64,000 bases of DNA from Aricia agestis (lineage: Eukaryota > Arthropoda > Insecta > Lepidoptera > Lycaenidae). Under the pieces are notes generated by a model, which searched no databases, had not been told where the DNA came from, and saw only the letters and a program-made list of their open reading frames with translations. Below, piece after piece: positions 1-10,187 of this stretch; positions within the stretch are counted from its first letter, which is position 1; the number at the start of each line of letters is the position of its first letter. The translations under genes and the position numbers were made by a program. The stretch spans positions 1,773,501 through 1,837,500 of the forward strand of contig NC_056410.1 of the NCBI RefSeq assembly GCF_905147365.1, written 5' to 3'.

Positions 1-2449
1 TATGATCTCCTGGTTTAATTCCTTCACTACTAATTTCGTGTCCTAAAAATGAAACACTAGACTTTAAAAATGAACACTTACGCACATTCAGTTTCATGTG
101 ACTCTGTCGTAATTTACAAAATACTTTTTCTAATAACTCTAAACCCGCAGAAACGTCAACTGTTGACAATAAAATGTCATCCATGAAGCAAATAATTTCA
201 TCACTACCCACCATTCGTACTAATTTTTGAATGACACGCATAAAAACCGACGGTGCATTTGCCAAACCAAAGGGTACCCTCAAAAATTCGTATAACCCGT
301 CCGGTGTTATGAAAGCAGTTTTATTTATAGAATCTGGATGAATTTTAATATGATGGTAACCAGAAAATAAGTCTAGATTTGTAAATATTTTCTTATTCGC
401 TAGCTTTGACAACTGGTCATCTATATGTGGGAGAGGAAAACATTCCTTAACGGTTATAGAGTTTAATGACCTATAATCGACACACAAACGATAATCGCCA
501 TTTTTCTTGCGAACTAAAATAATTGGCGAAGCATATTCAGATGATGATTCCCTAATAATATGGCCCTCTAACATCTCGTTAATTTTTCTAGCTACTACTT
601 CTCTCTCCATATGAGCTAAGCGGTAAGGTTTTCTTTTTATAGGGATATCACTTGTAAGTTTTATTTCCATTTGCCCTAAATCCGTAACGCCTAACTCTTT
701 GACAGTACTAGCAAAACAATCCGAATACTTAAACAAAAGTCGATATAATTTATTTTTATCTCCGTCACACAAATTATTGCCCATGTCGATATCATCAAGT
801 TTTACACCACCTATATTACTCTCCTCGCCACTACTCACTAAAAAAATATTTGCACTCACCTCTGGCACAATGTCGCACCTCTCCGCTCTCGTGATAGTCT
901 CATCCTTTTTCCACATTATCGGCTGAGCCCCGATGTTACAGACTTTGATGTAGCCCTTGCCTTCCCGTAAAATTCCACGTCCAAGAGCATACACGACTCC
1001 ACTTAAGCTGTATTGTCTCGGTTTTGTGCTCAAATATCCAGGAGGTGGATTGGCTACGTACACACTCACGAGGCTGCTTCCGATCGGGACTTCAGTATCT
1101 TCGGCTACTAAAACTCTAAAACATAACGCTTCTTCAATTGTGTCGATAAGATTTAAATTAGTAACCGTTACCTTTTTGAAAAATGCACCATCTTTTGATA
1201 CACTCAAAACAACTTTTTCATTATTTATGACTGGCTGTCCAATTAATAATGCTATGTCTCCTAAATTTTCTCGTGTGACAACTGCAGTCGTACGTAATTG
1301 GATGTCATCAACATTCAAATCAAAATGTACTAAGCCGTCAGCTTTAACGGCCGAACCTGCAAATCCTTTTAACATGGTATTGGATGGTTCCATTTGTAAA
1401 TTGATTGCATCTGCAGCAGTCTTCGTAATCACATTTAATTCACTTCCGGTGTCGATAAAAGATTTAACAAGAACTCCATTTACTTTTACCCTCTTCTTAT
1501 AATTGTCGTTTAGATTCAACAAAACTTGCACCTTCTTTTCGTGACTTTTATTGCTTGCATTTGGCACAGGTTCCTGTTTACAATTCGTGGCAACATGGCC
1601 TTGCTTCCCACATCTATAACACTTACGTTTATCCGGTGCGCTACACTCAGGAGCAATGTGTCCAACTTCATTGCATCGATAGCATATAGGTTGACGAGAA
1701 TTTTTACTACCAGATGCTTCCATCGGCCGAGATGTTATGTTCCTGTTACTCACTAAACTCTTGGTTACCTGCGTCATTTGGTAGTTATCGACGGCTGACA
1801 AAAATCCCTCGTACAACTCATCGGGACTCGAGCACTGGTATGCCTGAGCGTTAGCATGCAACTCGTGTGGTAGCCCTCTAATAATACACGAAACAGCAGC
1901 CTTATCACTTAGCTGGCATCTGTAACACATGGCTAACTTTTCTTGAAAATACTTCGTCATAGATTCGTTAGGTAATTTCTTACGGTTCATTAATTCCTCC
2001 AATAGAGTTGCATAATCGTGGTGACGGGGAAAAGCTCTTGTGAGTAGGTTTTTCCACTCGTCCCATGAATAGTTATAGGAATCCAAGCGGTTAAACCACA
2101 CCCGTGCTTGACCTTGTAATTTAGATTGAAGGTGAAATGATTTAACTTCTTCGGACCAATCGTAAATATTTCCTAATTGATCAATTTTCTTTAACCAATT
2201 CTGCACATTCATATCACGATTTTCAGGATCAAATTCAGGAATTAATTTATCCGTATGGAGTAATTTATCTACCCTCCAATTATTGTTATTTTGAAAGTTA
2301 CTGATTACTTCACTAACCTTTTGCGATATTATGGTATCAACACTTTCGGTTAAGGAGTTATTATCTTCATTGTTACTCACGTGTTCATTACTTCTTATTT
2401 TCTTGGATTTTGTATTATTACCAGAATAATGACGCCGGAAACGCTTCAT
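1..2449 (-). CDS. Gag-Pol polyprotein (partial): capsid, zinc knuckles, protease, reverse transcriptase
   Basis: The frame starts at the ATG at 2447-2449 and stays open to base 1 (at least 816 codons). In order: a Gag region (about residues 60-200); two CCHC zinc knuckles, CYRCNEVGHIAPEC (about 256) and CYRCGKQGHVATNC (about 279); an aspartic protease with DTGSE at residue 333; then reverse transcriptase with LCVDYRSLN, LDLFSGYHHIK (about 692), RVPFGLANAP and the catalytic box FMDDILL (about 755), followed by FLGHEISSEGIKPGDH near the window edge. Gag and Pol are fused in one frame without a frameshift, as in some gypsy lineages. The catalytic box has F-M-D-D where Y-V-D-D is usual. The C-terminal RNase H and integrase are out of view. 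Confident family call; lineage not determined. Confidence 0.93.
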   Translation of the reverse strand, partial: MKRFRRHYSGNNTKSKKIRSNEHVSNNEDNNSLTESVDTIISQKVSEVISNFQNNNNWRVDKLLHTDKLIPEFDPENRDMNVQNWLKKIDQLGNIYDWSEEVKSFHLQSKLQGQARVWFNRLDSYNYSWDEWKNLLTRAFPRHHDYATLLEELMNRKKLPNESMTKYFQEKLAMCYRCQLSDKAAVSCIIRGLPHELHANAQAYQCSSPDELYEGFLSAVDNYQMTQVTKSLVSNRNITSRPMEASGSKNSRQPICYRCNEVGHIAPECSAPDKRKCYRCGKQGHVATNCKQEPVPNASNKSHEKKVQVLLNLNDNYKKRVKVNGVLVKSFIDTGSELNVITKTAADAINLQMEPSNTMLKGFAGSAVKADGLVHFDLNVDDIQLRTTAVVTRENLGDIALLIGQPVINNEKVVLSVSKDGAFFKKVTVTNLNLIDTIEEALCFRVLVAEDTEVPIGSSLVSVYVANPPPGYLSTKPRQYSLSGVVYALGRGILREGKGYIKVCNIGAQPIMWKKDETITRAERCDIVPEVSANIFLVSSGEESNIGGVKLDDIDMGNNLCDGDKNKLYRLLFKYSDCFASTVKELGVTDLGQMEIKLTSDIPIKRKPYRLAHMEREVVARKINEMLEGHIIRESSSEYASPIILVRKKNGDYRLCVDYRSLNSITVKECFPLPHIDDQLSKLANKKIFTNLDLFSGYHHIKIHPDSINKTAFITPDGLYEFLRVPFGLANAPSVFMRVIQKLVRMVGSDEIICFMDDILLSTVDVSAGLELLEKVFCKLRQSHMKLNVRKCSFLKSSVSFLGHEISSEGIKPGDH

Positions 2450-2479
2450 CTTCTTAGCACGTGGTAAAAATGCCACTTC

Positions 2480-2745
2480 TGAACTTTTACTTAGATTTTA
2501 AATTAATTAAAAAATAAGAAAACTTTTTCGTAGATTTTAAATAAAATAAAAAAATAAGAAAAATTAAGTATATTTTCAATCACAGTAACTTAGTACAAAA
2601 ATTTTAGAATAATAATGCCGGCTCCGCCACTAATCACGCCATTTTATATCATCCCCTCTCCTCTCCTCGCCTCTCCCGCCAGTCTCCTCTGTTGCACCCT
2701 TCACCCCTCCTCCGATTATCGCACCACTCCACTCCGCCCGTTACA
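2480..2745 (-). mobile_element. Probable 5' LTR and untranslated leader of the gypsy element
   Basis: Minus-strand sequence between the LINE fragment and gag. It starts TGTAAC, runs through a purine-rich tract, contains a TATAAAA box near 2640 that could be the LTR promoter, and becomes very AT-rich before the gag ATG. I could not fix the LTR 3' end or a tRNA primer-binding site, so the LTR/leader border inside this interval is unknown. Confidence 0.5.
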
Positions 2746-3180
2746 GTTTACTTTTATTTTTTGTATTGGTATACATTTATCGAGGGTTACGTTTATGATA
2801 GAGCTGAAAGAATTGTAATTTTGATTTAAATCTAATGTTTCTTTAATCACTTCACTCCATTCTATTTTACTTAGTGCATTTTTAAATTCGTTCATTTTCT
2901 TTATCGTAAATATCCTTTTTTTTATATGTATTGGCTTTTTATTTTTAGATTGTAACTCAAGGTTATTTATTTTGATATCTAATGCTTTGTGGTCAGAGAG
3001 GCCATAATCTTTGACACATGACTTTTTTATAAGTGGTTCGTAGTTAGTGAACAATAAATCTATGCACGTAGAACTGTTATGTGTTACTCTTACATACCCT
3101 GTATAAGAACCTAAAAATATTGTAAAATTGTTAACTCTTGTCTTCTCGCATAATATTGTAATAGAAAATAGAACTCTTTA
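2746..3180 (-). pseudogene. LINE endonuclease fragment (Jockey/CR1-like), interrupted by the gypsy element
   Basis: Minus-strand frame open from about 3178 down to 2716. It carries the C-terminal part of an APE-type endonuclease: EKTRVNNFTIFLG, GYVRVTHNSSTCIDLLFTN and the diagnostic GLSDHKALDI, then the linker that precedes reverse transcriptase. The last residues before 2716 are already encoded by LTR sequence. The linker spacing and composition resemble the region just before the reverse transcriptase ORF at 52647, so both may come from related LINEs. The upstream end is a stop at about 3180; no reverse transcriptase follows because the LTR element sits there. Confidence 0.75.
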
Positions 3181-3420
3181 CTACTTTCAAAGGTTTATCT
3201 TTACTACTTTCAAAAGTTTATATAGGCGCCTACCTAAAATACGAGGCAAGTCTAAAATTTGTATTGCAGATCTAAAACTGAAGGCAGTTAATGTTTTGTT
3301 TAAAAAGTTACACGCCTTTAGTTTTTATACTTGCAATTTATACTGGCTGTCCGTTCTTATTTTAAAGGCTTATTTAAATAAAAAAAAACAAAACACATCG
3401 CATCACTTCATCGCAATATG

Positions 3421-3796
3421 ATAGATTAGTAACCTTAAGTGATTAACTGATTAGTCTATGGTCTATTGCACAGTATAGCAATATGACATAATACAATGAT
3501 ATTCTATGTTACTAAATAATATGTCTATTGCATTGTTTTTCAACCCGTTTTTCGAATTGAAATTGTATCATAAAACAACCGAGTAATTGATTTTTTATTA
3601 CTGTACTAAAGTTTTACTGTCGCAATAGTTAATCAAGCGCCATTCAATTAAATAACTGCTCAATATTTTTTTCAACTGATAACATGATATTTGATAATAT
3701 CTCGAATATAGTTCTCGACCTCTGGTGACCCTTCTACTGAAGTTTCGCGATCCCCCAGGGCATCAGGTCGAAAAACACTGGTCTATAATAATTGTG
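3421..3796. other. AT-rich intergenic DNA, nothing recognised
   Basis: No plausible exon, RNA gene or repeat motif that I recognise. Confidence 0.6.
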
Positions 3797-3860
3797 AGGA
3801 CTCGAGAAATGGGTTCGGTATTTAATCAATCATTAAATACGAACCCACTTCTCGAGTCCT
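3797..3860. repeat. Near-perfect 64-bp hairpin
   Basis: The left arm starts AGGACTCGAGAAATGGGTTCG and its complement ends the interval, around a short ATTAAATA/TATTTAAT core. Likely a tiny fold-back MITE or its relic. Confidence 0.7.
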
Positions 3861-3916
3861 GATGACCTATTAAATTATAGCTTTGTGACAGTTTTCATCA
3901 GTCCCAAATTATTTTT

Positions 3917-4389
3917 AGGGTTCCGTACCCAAAGGGTAAAAACGGGACCCTTTAAATTACTAAGACTTCGTTGTCTGTCCGTCTGTCCGTCCGTTCCTCC
4001 GTGTGTCTGTCTCCAGGCTGTATCTCTAAAACTGCTATAGCTAAACTTCTGAAATTTTCACAGATTGTGTATATATCTGTTGCCGCTATAACAACCAATA
4101 CTAAAAACAAAACAAATTTAATATTTAAGATGGGCTTGTTCGCTCGCTCGAGATACAACAAACGTGATTTTTTTGGCCTTTTTTATTCGTTATCAATAAT
4201 GACAACAGGTAGGCACTTGAAATTTTCACAAAGACCGCAATTAATAAGTTTACTTTAATAATAATTAATGTATTAAAATAAAATAAAAAATTAAGGGTAA
4301 TCCCATACAAAAAACACAATTTTTGGGCTATTTTTGCTCTTTAACGGTACGGAACCCTTAGTGCGCGAGTCCGACTCGCACTTGGTCGA
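3917..4389 (+). repeat. Dispersed repeat family A, copy 1 (full length)
   Basis: Starts AGGGTTCCGTACCCAAAGGG, has a CTGTCTGTCCGTCTGTC-rich stretch, CCAGGCTGTATCTC, and ends GGTACGGAACCC followed by a small hairpin GCGAGTCCGACTCGC and ACTTGGTCG. The two ends are inverted (GGTTCCGTACC / GGTACGGAACC). Other copies in this window are at 12207, 24415 and 28002. It is a family I associate with Lepidoptera. The 3' hairpin suggests a Helitron-like or MITE origin, but the ends do not prove a class. Confidence 0.75.
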
Positions 4390-4875
4390 TTATTTTGAAA
4401 TTCGGTTCAAAACGGTACCGGATGCCGCGACAAGTTATGAATGAATGACGATCAGATGATGAAGTAATGTGAACAATCGGCGGGTTAACAAATACACCAA
4501 ACTAGGAAACACTAACGCAGGGCGGTGAAAGCGGTCTTGCTTCATTACTCGCTCGTTCCTCGGCCAGTGACGCGGCATGGCCAACTCGATAACTAATTAA
4601 AGCTATCGATAATTAAATATCGATAAAGTCAGCGGTGAGAAGGATTTTGTTGTACCGCACATTTTAACTAGAATATTTTTAAGCGAAATTAAATCAACCG
4701 ACTTAGATGTTTGTTATTAACTTTCTATGGTTTCTTGGAAAGGCCATAATATTAGGATGTAGCAAATTATGTGGTTACTATGATATATGCTATAATACAC
4801 AGGAATAAACTAACTCCTGACTCCTGAGTAAACGTAATTGCGACCTATATCTAGCATTAGCATCTATATATTAAT

Positions 4876-5165
4876 ACGTGAGCCAAAAACTTTGTATCCC
4901 TTTTGACGAAAAATGGGGAAACGTAGGTGAATGAAATTTTGCACAGTTATAGTTTATATGGTGAAGGAGTACATCGAGCTAATATTATTTTGAAATTATG
5001 CTTTTATCATACATTTTTTTAACAAATAAAACATTACACACACTACAACACACACACCAGGAAAAATGACAGATTTTTGAGTGACAAGCCTATACATACG
5101 AATTATACTCTTTTATTTATGGTTGAAGTCTGTTGACAACAAGGTGACAAATTGAAAATGGATTA
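4876..5165 (+). repeat. Dispersed repeat family B, copy 1
   Basis: Begins with GAGCCAAAAACTTTGTATCC and continues GGAAACGTAGG...GAAATTTTGCACAG...GGAGTACATCGAGCT. A second copy at 41605 shares these blocks in order. Class not determined. Confidence 0.6.
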
Positions 5166-5311
5166 TAGTTTTTTTATTGAATCTTAGATACTATTAGACA
5201 ATGCTTACACGGCCAGTCCGAGATCAGCTGAGTCCCAGAGACAAGAGTTGAAAAAAATATGATAAAGTCAATATTTTATTTACAAAATGTAGGTAGGTAG
5301 TCCTTATCCCT

Positions 5312-5645
5312 ATTTTTTTTTTATGAAATAAGGGGGCAAGCGAGCAAACGGGTCACCTGATGGAAAGCAACTTCCGTCGCCCATGGACACTCGCAGCATC
5401 AGAAGAGCTGCAGGTGCGTTGCCGGCCTTTTAAGAGGGAATAGGGTAATAGGGGAAGGTAGGGATGGAAAGGGAACGGAATAAGGGAGGGTAGGGAAGGG
5501 AATAGGGTAGGGGATTGGGCCTCCGGTAAACTCACTCACTCGGCGAAACGCAGCGCAAGCGCTGTTTCACGCCGGTTTTCTGTGAGGACGTGGTATTTCT
5601 CCGGTCGAGCCGGCCCATTCGTGCCGAAGCATGGCTCTCCCACGT
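5312..5645 (-). mobile_element. SINE-like family C, copy 1
   Basis: On the minus strand the element begins ACGTGGGAGAGCCATGCTTC, has GGCCGGCTCGACCGG, a pyrimidine-rich stretch built of CCCTACCCTATTCC-like units, CTGCAGCTCTTCTG, and ends in GCCCCTTATTTCATAAAAA, a poly(A) tail. Constant 5' end and A tail fit a retroposon. GGCTCGACCGG vaguely resembles an RNA polymerase III B box, but tRNA origin is not shown. Other copies: 10367, 17477, 28844, 32736, 38196, 38652. Confidence 0.75.
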
Positions 5646-5814
5646 CTCCCCTAATCCTAAAGTCGTTGAAACTAAGGTCGAATTTCGACCATTGGGCGAT
5701 CTCTAATTAGTATTAATTCCTTGTTACAAGCACTCAGTTGGACATTTTACAACTGACGTCTTAGCACTCAATCTCATGAGTTCATATCCTCCTACCTTTC
5801 TGAATAGGTCTTCT

Positions 5815-6382
5815 GCCGGGCTAGCACGGCTACCAGTAGAAATGCGAAAGTATGGACAAACTGTGGACATAAAGTTAAGGTCCGTTCCTATCTTTACCGC
5901 GGTTAATCGCAACCGACAAAAATTCAATTAAAATGCCACTTTATGACAAACTATAATATTTAAAGTATGTCATAAAGTAGGATATTATTTGAATTTTTAA
6001 GACTATATTCTGTCATAAAGTGGCATTTTAATTGAATTTTTCGGAACGAAAAAAATCGGAACTTCACCTTAAGTTTATCTCCACAGTTTGTCTATGCTTT
6101 CGCATTTATTAATTTATTTCTAATTTATGTTCATAATATAATTTATAATTGTTTTTAAATACTATTTAATGCAGCGACGACATAACCCTATGTGGTGTAA
6201 TTTTGCGTGTTGTTGTTAACACTATACTAATGAATGTTGTGTTGCCTATAAAGGTGTGTGCATCAGGTATTGAAGACTCTAGTACTACACTATCAACTGT
6301 AATTTTTTAAATGCATATGCTGTTGGTAACCATAATAAATAAATAAATAAATAAATTTCTACTGGTGGTGTGCTAGCCCGGC
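5815..6382. mobile_element. Fold-back (inverted-repeat) element split by a later insertion
   Basis: Left arm from GCCGGGCTAGCAC (5815) through the block ATTCAATTAAAATGCCAC, ACTTTATGACA and TATGTCATAAAGT; the right arm is its complement and ends GTGCTAGCCCGGC (6382). Arms are about 170-190 bp with moderate divergence. The right arm is interrupted at 6108-6354 by another element. No ORF, so a non-autonomous MITE/fold-back. Confidence 0.75.
6108..6354 (+). mobile_element. Retroposed insertion (LINE or SINE 3' end) inside the fold-back
   Basis: 247 bp inserted inside the right arm of the surrounding fold-back. It ends with an AATAAATAAATAAATAA tail and is bracketed by ATTT, which the uninterrupted left arm has once. 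Tail and placement indicate target-primed retroposition. Source family not recognised. Confidence 0.65.
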
Positions 6383-7587
6383 TGGTGGTTCATATGACCC
6401 ATGAATTTTCAACACGGGCCTGCGATATTATCCCATCAAGCAGTGTGCATCCTCTATTTCGGTGTATGGGCCTCCGCGACCTCCGCGCACGTACCAGTTT
6501 ACTTGTCTGACTTCCTTTTTAGTTATCCACGTGCGTCAATTCTATGCCAAATATTGTTATTTACATAAGTTTTGTACCTGATTAATTACATTGTGTGTCA
6601 TGAATGTTAAACAGTAAGCCGCAATATAATGCTACTTGCTTCTTATATACAGCTGATAAAATACGATACAAGATGACAATAGTAATCGAATTACGCAAAG
6701 TTTATCTTACATATTATTATTGTCATGCAAAATTATATTATTTCAGCAATAAGTCAATTTAAATCAAAAATATATCCTCGGCCCTCGCTCTCAAGGCCTT
6801 TCATTTAAATTATTTTGAAACAAAAAATATATATAAAATAAAAATATATTTATAATACCTAACTACCTTACTGGGTAGTTAGGTATTTTAAATTTAAAAT
6901 TTTATATTTAATCTACCTATAGATTGCCAACTCATAAAAATCAAATTGACAACATAGTAATTAACTAATTAGATTAAATTTATCGACAAGCAGCCCATCC
7001 CTAGAGAACAGAACCGGTCGGGTGTTATAACGAATATGTAGGTAATATTACGTCAGGTGGAAACCGTGCCATCGTCGACCACTCCTGACCACCGTGGCTT
7101 CTGGGGAAACCCACCGCACAACAGGATAATCAAATATTCGCAGGTATCCCTGAAACTGGACTGAGGCTGCTGTCAAAACCTGAGTGATCCTGATCACCTT
7201 TTCGTTTTTCGTGGCAATGCACCATTTTTGTACTTATTATATTACATTCTTTTTTCCACAACACAATATGTTTTGTTTCTTTTAGAATATTTTATTTTTT
7301 ATTCCTAAGTTTTTTTTTATTATTTTTTATTCTTCTGAATATTTTAATGGTGGTATTTTTGTTACGTAAAATTGAATAAATTCATATGATTCTTATTCTA
7401 AAATACCAGCTGGTGTCAAGGGCAAGGGGTGGACCGTAGAACACCTTTTCTCGGTAGAAAAAGTGGCACTACGTAAGCCGGTGCTTAACTAAGGCCAGGT
7501 TCACACGGCACAATCCTGCAAGTTTCCTGCACGTTGTTTTGCAGTATACGTCTTAACGAATAAACAGTGGCGCATACAATGTATATA
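6383..7587. other. Intergenic DNA with one small hairpin
   Basis: No gene seen. TACCTAACTACC and its complement form a hairpin at about 6856-6887. The rest is AT-rich with no recognised family. Confidence 0.5.
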
Positions 7588-7733
7588 GATTACGAGCTTT
7601 TGCCCGCGGCGGATTCTTAGCGGATGCCTACGTCATAATATATACCTGCATGCCAAATTTCAGCCCGATCGGTCCAGTGGTTTGGGCTGTGCGTTGATAG
7701 ATCACCATGTCAGTCAGTCACCTCTGAGTCTTA
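7588..7733 (-). mobile_element. Family D (Helitron-like), partial copy
   Basis: Complement reads GGTGACTGACTGACATGGT, CAGCCCAAACCACTGGACCG, TTTGGCATGCAGGTA and ends CCGCGGGCAAAAGCTCGT. The fuller copy is at 22574 in the opposite orientation. The end resembles the CTAGT-type end of lepidopteran Helitrons, with one mismatch; class is inferred. Confidence 0.6.
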
Positions 7734-7736
7734 TAT

Positions 7737-7912
7737 ACAGGGTGTAACAGAAATAAGTATTAATACTTTAGGGTGTGTACGTGTTCCTTGTAGAGAGTTC
7801 AATGTGAAAGTAGCAGCGTTGAAAGACCAAAATTTTTTTTCACTTTTGTATGGGGAAACTCGTAACGCTCGGGCCCTTGCCCATACAAAAGTGAAAAAAA
7901 AAATTCGTAGCA
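7737..7912. mobile_element. Fold-back element family F, copy 1
   Basis: Starts ACAGGGTGTAACAGAAAT, contains CTTTAGGGTGTGTACGTG, TTGTAGAGAGTTCA and GCAGCGTTGAAAGACC, then an inverted core CACTTTTGTATGGG/CCCATACAAAAGTG. Only the left half plus core is present; the intact relative is at 16533-17194. Confidence 0.65.
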
Positions 7913-7926
7913 TAATATGCTTAGAA

Positions 7927-8528
7927 TACTTTTCACGAAACCCAAGTCACAACATGTTTCCCTATAAATTTTGAGGAGTTCCCTCGATTACTTATGGATT
8001 CTTCATCAGATCACCACTTTTGTGAATAGAATACCAAATTGGGATGATACCCTACATACCAAAAGAAAAATTTTGAAAATCGGTTAACAAACGGCGGAGT
8101 AATCGTTGAACACAATCGTATAACAAGCCTATAGGCTTCACCTCTGAATATTCAGTGAATTGAAAGGAAGTAGGGGCTGTCCCCTTTTTTAACCCGGCCG
8201 TACATTATCCGAAATTTCGGATCAGAAAAATTCGGACAGACAATTCGGTAGCATATGATCATAATACATCCCATATAACCAAAATAACCATATTATGTTC
8301 CCATTTGATTTTCAAGAAGTCCACTGGATCCTCATGGTTCCCATCATCAGACCACCACTTTTGTGAACATGGTACCAACTCGGAACCGGATCAATCGGAA
8401 TAAATACTCTATACAATAAAAGAAATTTTTTGAAAATCGGTTTACAAACGGCGGAGTAATCGTTGAACACACATAAAGAAATATTCACAGCCGAACGTTG
8501 AACCTCCTCCTTTTTAGAAGTCGGTTAA
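7927..8528. repeat. Family G, two degenerate copies in tandem
   Basis: Two direct copies (about 7930-8140 and 8265-8528) share ACATGTTTCCC/ATGTTCCCAT, CATCAGACCACCACTTTTGTGAA, GAAAATCGGTTTACAAACGG and CGGAGTAATCGTTGAACACA. The second ends CCTCCTTTTTAGAAGTCGG. A related end, inverted, is near 23630. The class is not determined from sequence. Confidence 0.6.
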
Positions 8529-8830
8529 AAAAACTTAACAACGAACTTCTTTAAATTTATCTACGAACGTATAATTTACATCGGAAACCCAGATCTATTT
8601 AATATAAGTACTCATTTTTCTAACTTTGGAACCTACAAAAGGTTTGCAACATCTGAATAAAAAAATCGCTTGCCTGCCATTTTCAGGTTAATACTTAGTA
8701 AAACTACTCGAAATCAACTCAAAACTACGTAACCTTCCGTTAACATCAATGGTTTTGATTCAACTAAATAAAACAAGTTAAAAAACGCCTAAAAACCAAG
8801 AAAAACAATAAACCTTTTTGAACGTGGCGG

Positions 8831-8851
8831 GTGACACGGTAGCCGTGTCAC
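8831..8851. repeat. Small perfect hairpin
   Basis: GTGACACGG and its complement CCGTGTCAC with a 3-base loop; no other context. Confidence 0.5.
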
Positions 8852-9082
8852 CTACTTCTATGGCGTATGATACGGCTCACGTATCACGAGAAAATTGTAT
8901 GCCGCCACGACTGAAAGTCTTCAAAAATGTGCGCCGCATTGAATCGGTTAAAATGAACTAGATGTGAAAAGAAAAATTAAGTAAAAACTTTAAATTGCCC
9001 AATACATCCTTACATCCATTCATTTTTACAATCTTGCGCATTTGTATTTTTTTTTTGTATACTTAACGAAATGCCACTAGAT

Positions 9083-9310
9083 CAACCGTTATGATAAAAC
9101 AATTCACCGATATGGTAAAATTATCAACCGATATGATAAAGCAATCCACCGATGTGACAAAACTGTGCGTTGGTCATGATTCCAAACACCGATATTAGAT
9201 TTAAGACACCGATTCGTTTTTTCTTATCATTTCGGAGTAAATTATCATATCGGAGGTTAAAATGACCACCTACACACAAAACTACACCGATATGAGAGCA
9301 GCGATGTGAG
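9083..9310. repeat. Cluster of CACCGATATGATAAAA-like motifs
   Basis: Four direct units of about 20-22 bp start at 9083, 9105, 9125 and 9147 (consensus CAMCGATATGATAAAACAAT). More degenerate copies follow at 9188, 9209 and 9286, and inverted ones at about 9226 and 9244 (TTATCATATCGG). Outliers occur at about 9472, 9657 and 9852. No terminal repeats or ORF recognised. Confidence 0.6.
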
Positions 9311-10187
9311 AAAAAACGCACTTTTTAGGAAATTATAAAAAATGCATTATATCTAAGATAAATTTGGTTACAGCGAATGAAGCTTAATCACTTACTACAT
9401 TCATTAGAACCAAACAACAATTTTGAAACTATTAATTACTTACATTTAAAAAATTCAATTACCGATATTAGAAAATAATTGACTGAGAGCATTTTAATGG
9501 CATACTTATGTTGTTCACGAGAATATGCAGCATTTTGACACAAATCCGTCTTGACTGCGTGGAAGCACACACTAACTACTAAGGAGTAAATTAAAATTGG
9601 GGTGGGGGGACTGTCCGACTCGTCGATGAAAAGTAATGCTTAAATTTCTTTTATCCAGCGATATGAGAAAAATTCTCAGGACAAGTACATTTGTGCCTGT
9701 AAGTAACTATAATCGTTAATTAAATAATAAAATATGGTTTATAATAATAGATAAACTAATATTTTATGAAACAATATAAGTTATACCCTTAAATTATTCA
9801 TATTTGCTAGTATGTAAGCGTTTTTGTTTGTAAAAAAAAGTAGAGGGACAGCACCGATTTGATAAAAATAGATATTTTAGTTATTTATTTCTACCTTTGT
9901 AATAGTCCTAGGCATATTATATTTTTGCCACAATCCTATAGCTACCCATTGAATAGTAAAACAAATAATTTACAACAATATTCCCTTTTTTTAATAGTAA
10001 TTTCAACGAAGACAAAAAAAAGCCGTTTGGGAAATTCACCCCTATCCAAGATCCTACGGCTACGGCTTCCGCTATCGACAATATCAAGAGTTTCATGACA
10101 GATCATAAGGAGCAGTCCTTACCATTATAACTGTTATAGCTACCGCTGTATGAGCCTGTACCAATTTCTTATAACAAGGCTACTAGA

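Larger units (their letters stand above)
1..2745 (-). mobile_element. Ty3/gypsy LTR retrotransposon, cut by the window edge
   Basis: Read on the minus strand, this is the 5' LTR/leader and most of the gag-pol gene of a Ty3/gypsy (Metaviridae-type) element; the rest of pol (RNase H, integrase) and the other LTR would lie left of base 1. The likely outer LTR edge is at 2745, where the minus strand begins TGTAACGGGCGG directly after LINE-derived coding sequence. Gag and pol are in one uninterrupted frame, so the copy may be young. I could not see the other LTR, so LTR identity and the target-site duplication cannot be judged. Confidence 0.9.

Noticed and set aside
957..1756. Plus-strand ORFs of 181 and 76 codons
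   Set aside because: They are shadows of the minus-strand gag-pol frame, which has clear zinc-knuckle, protease and reverse transcriptase motifs.
9083..9310. CRISPR-like array
   Set aside because: Units are contiguous, degenerate and partly inverted, without unique spacers; eukaryotic context.
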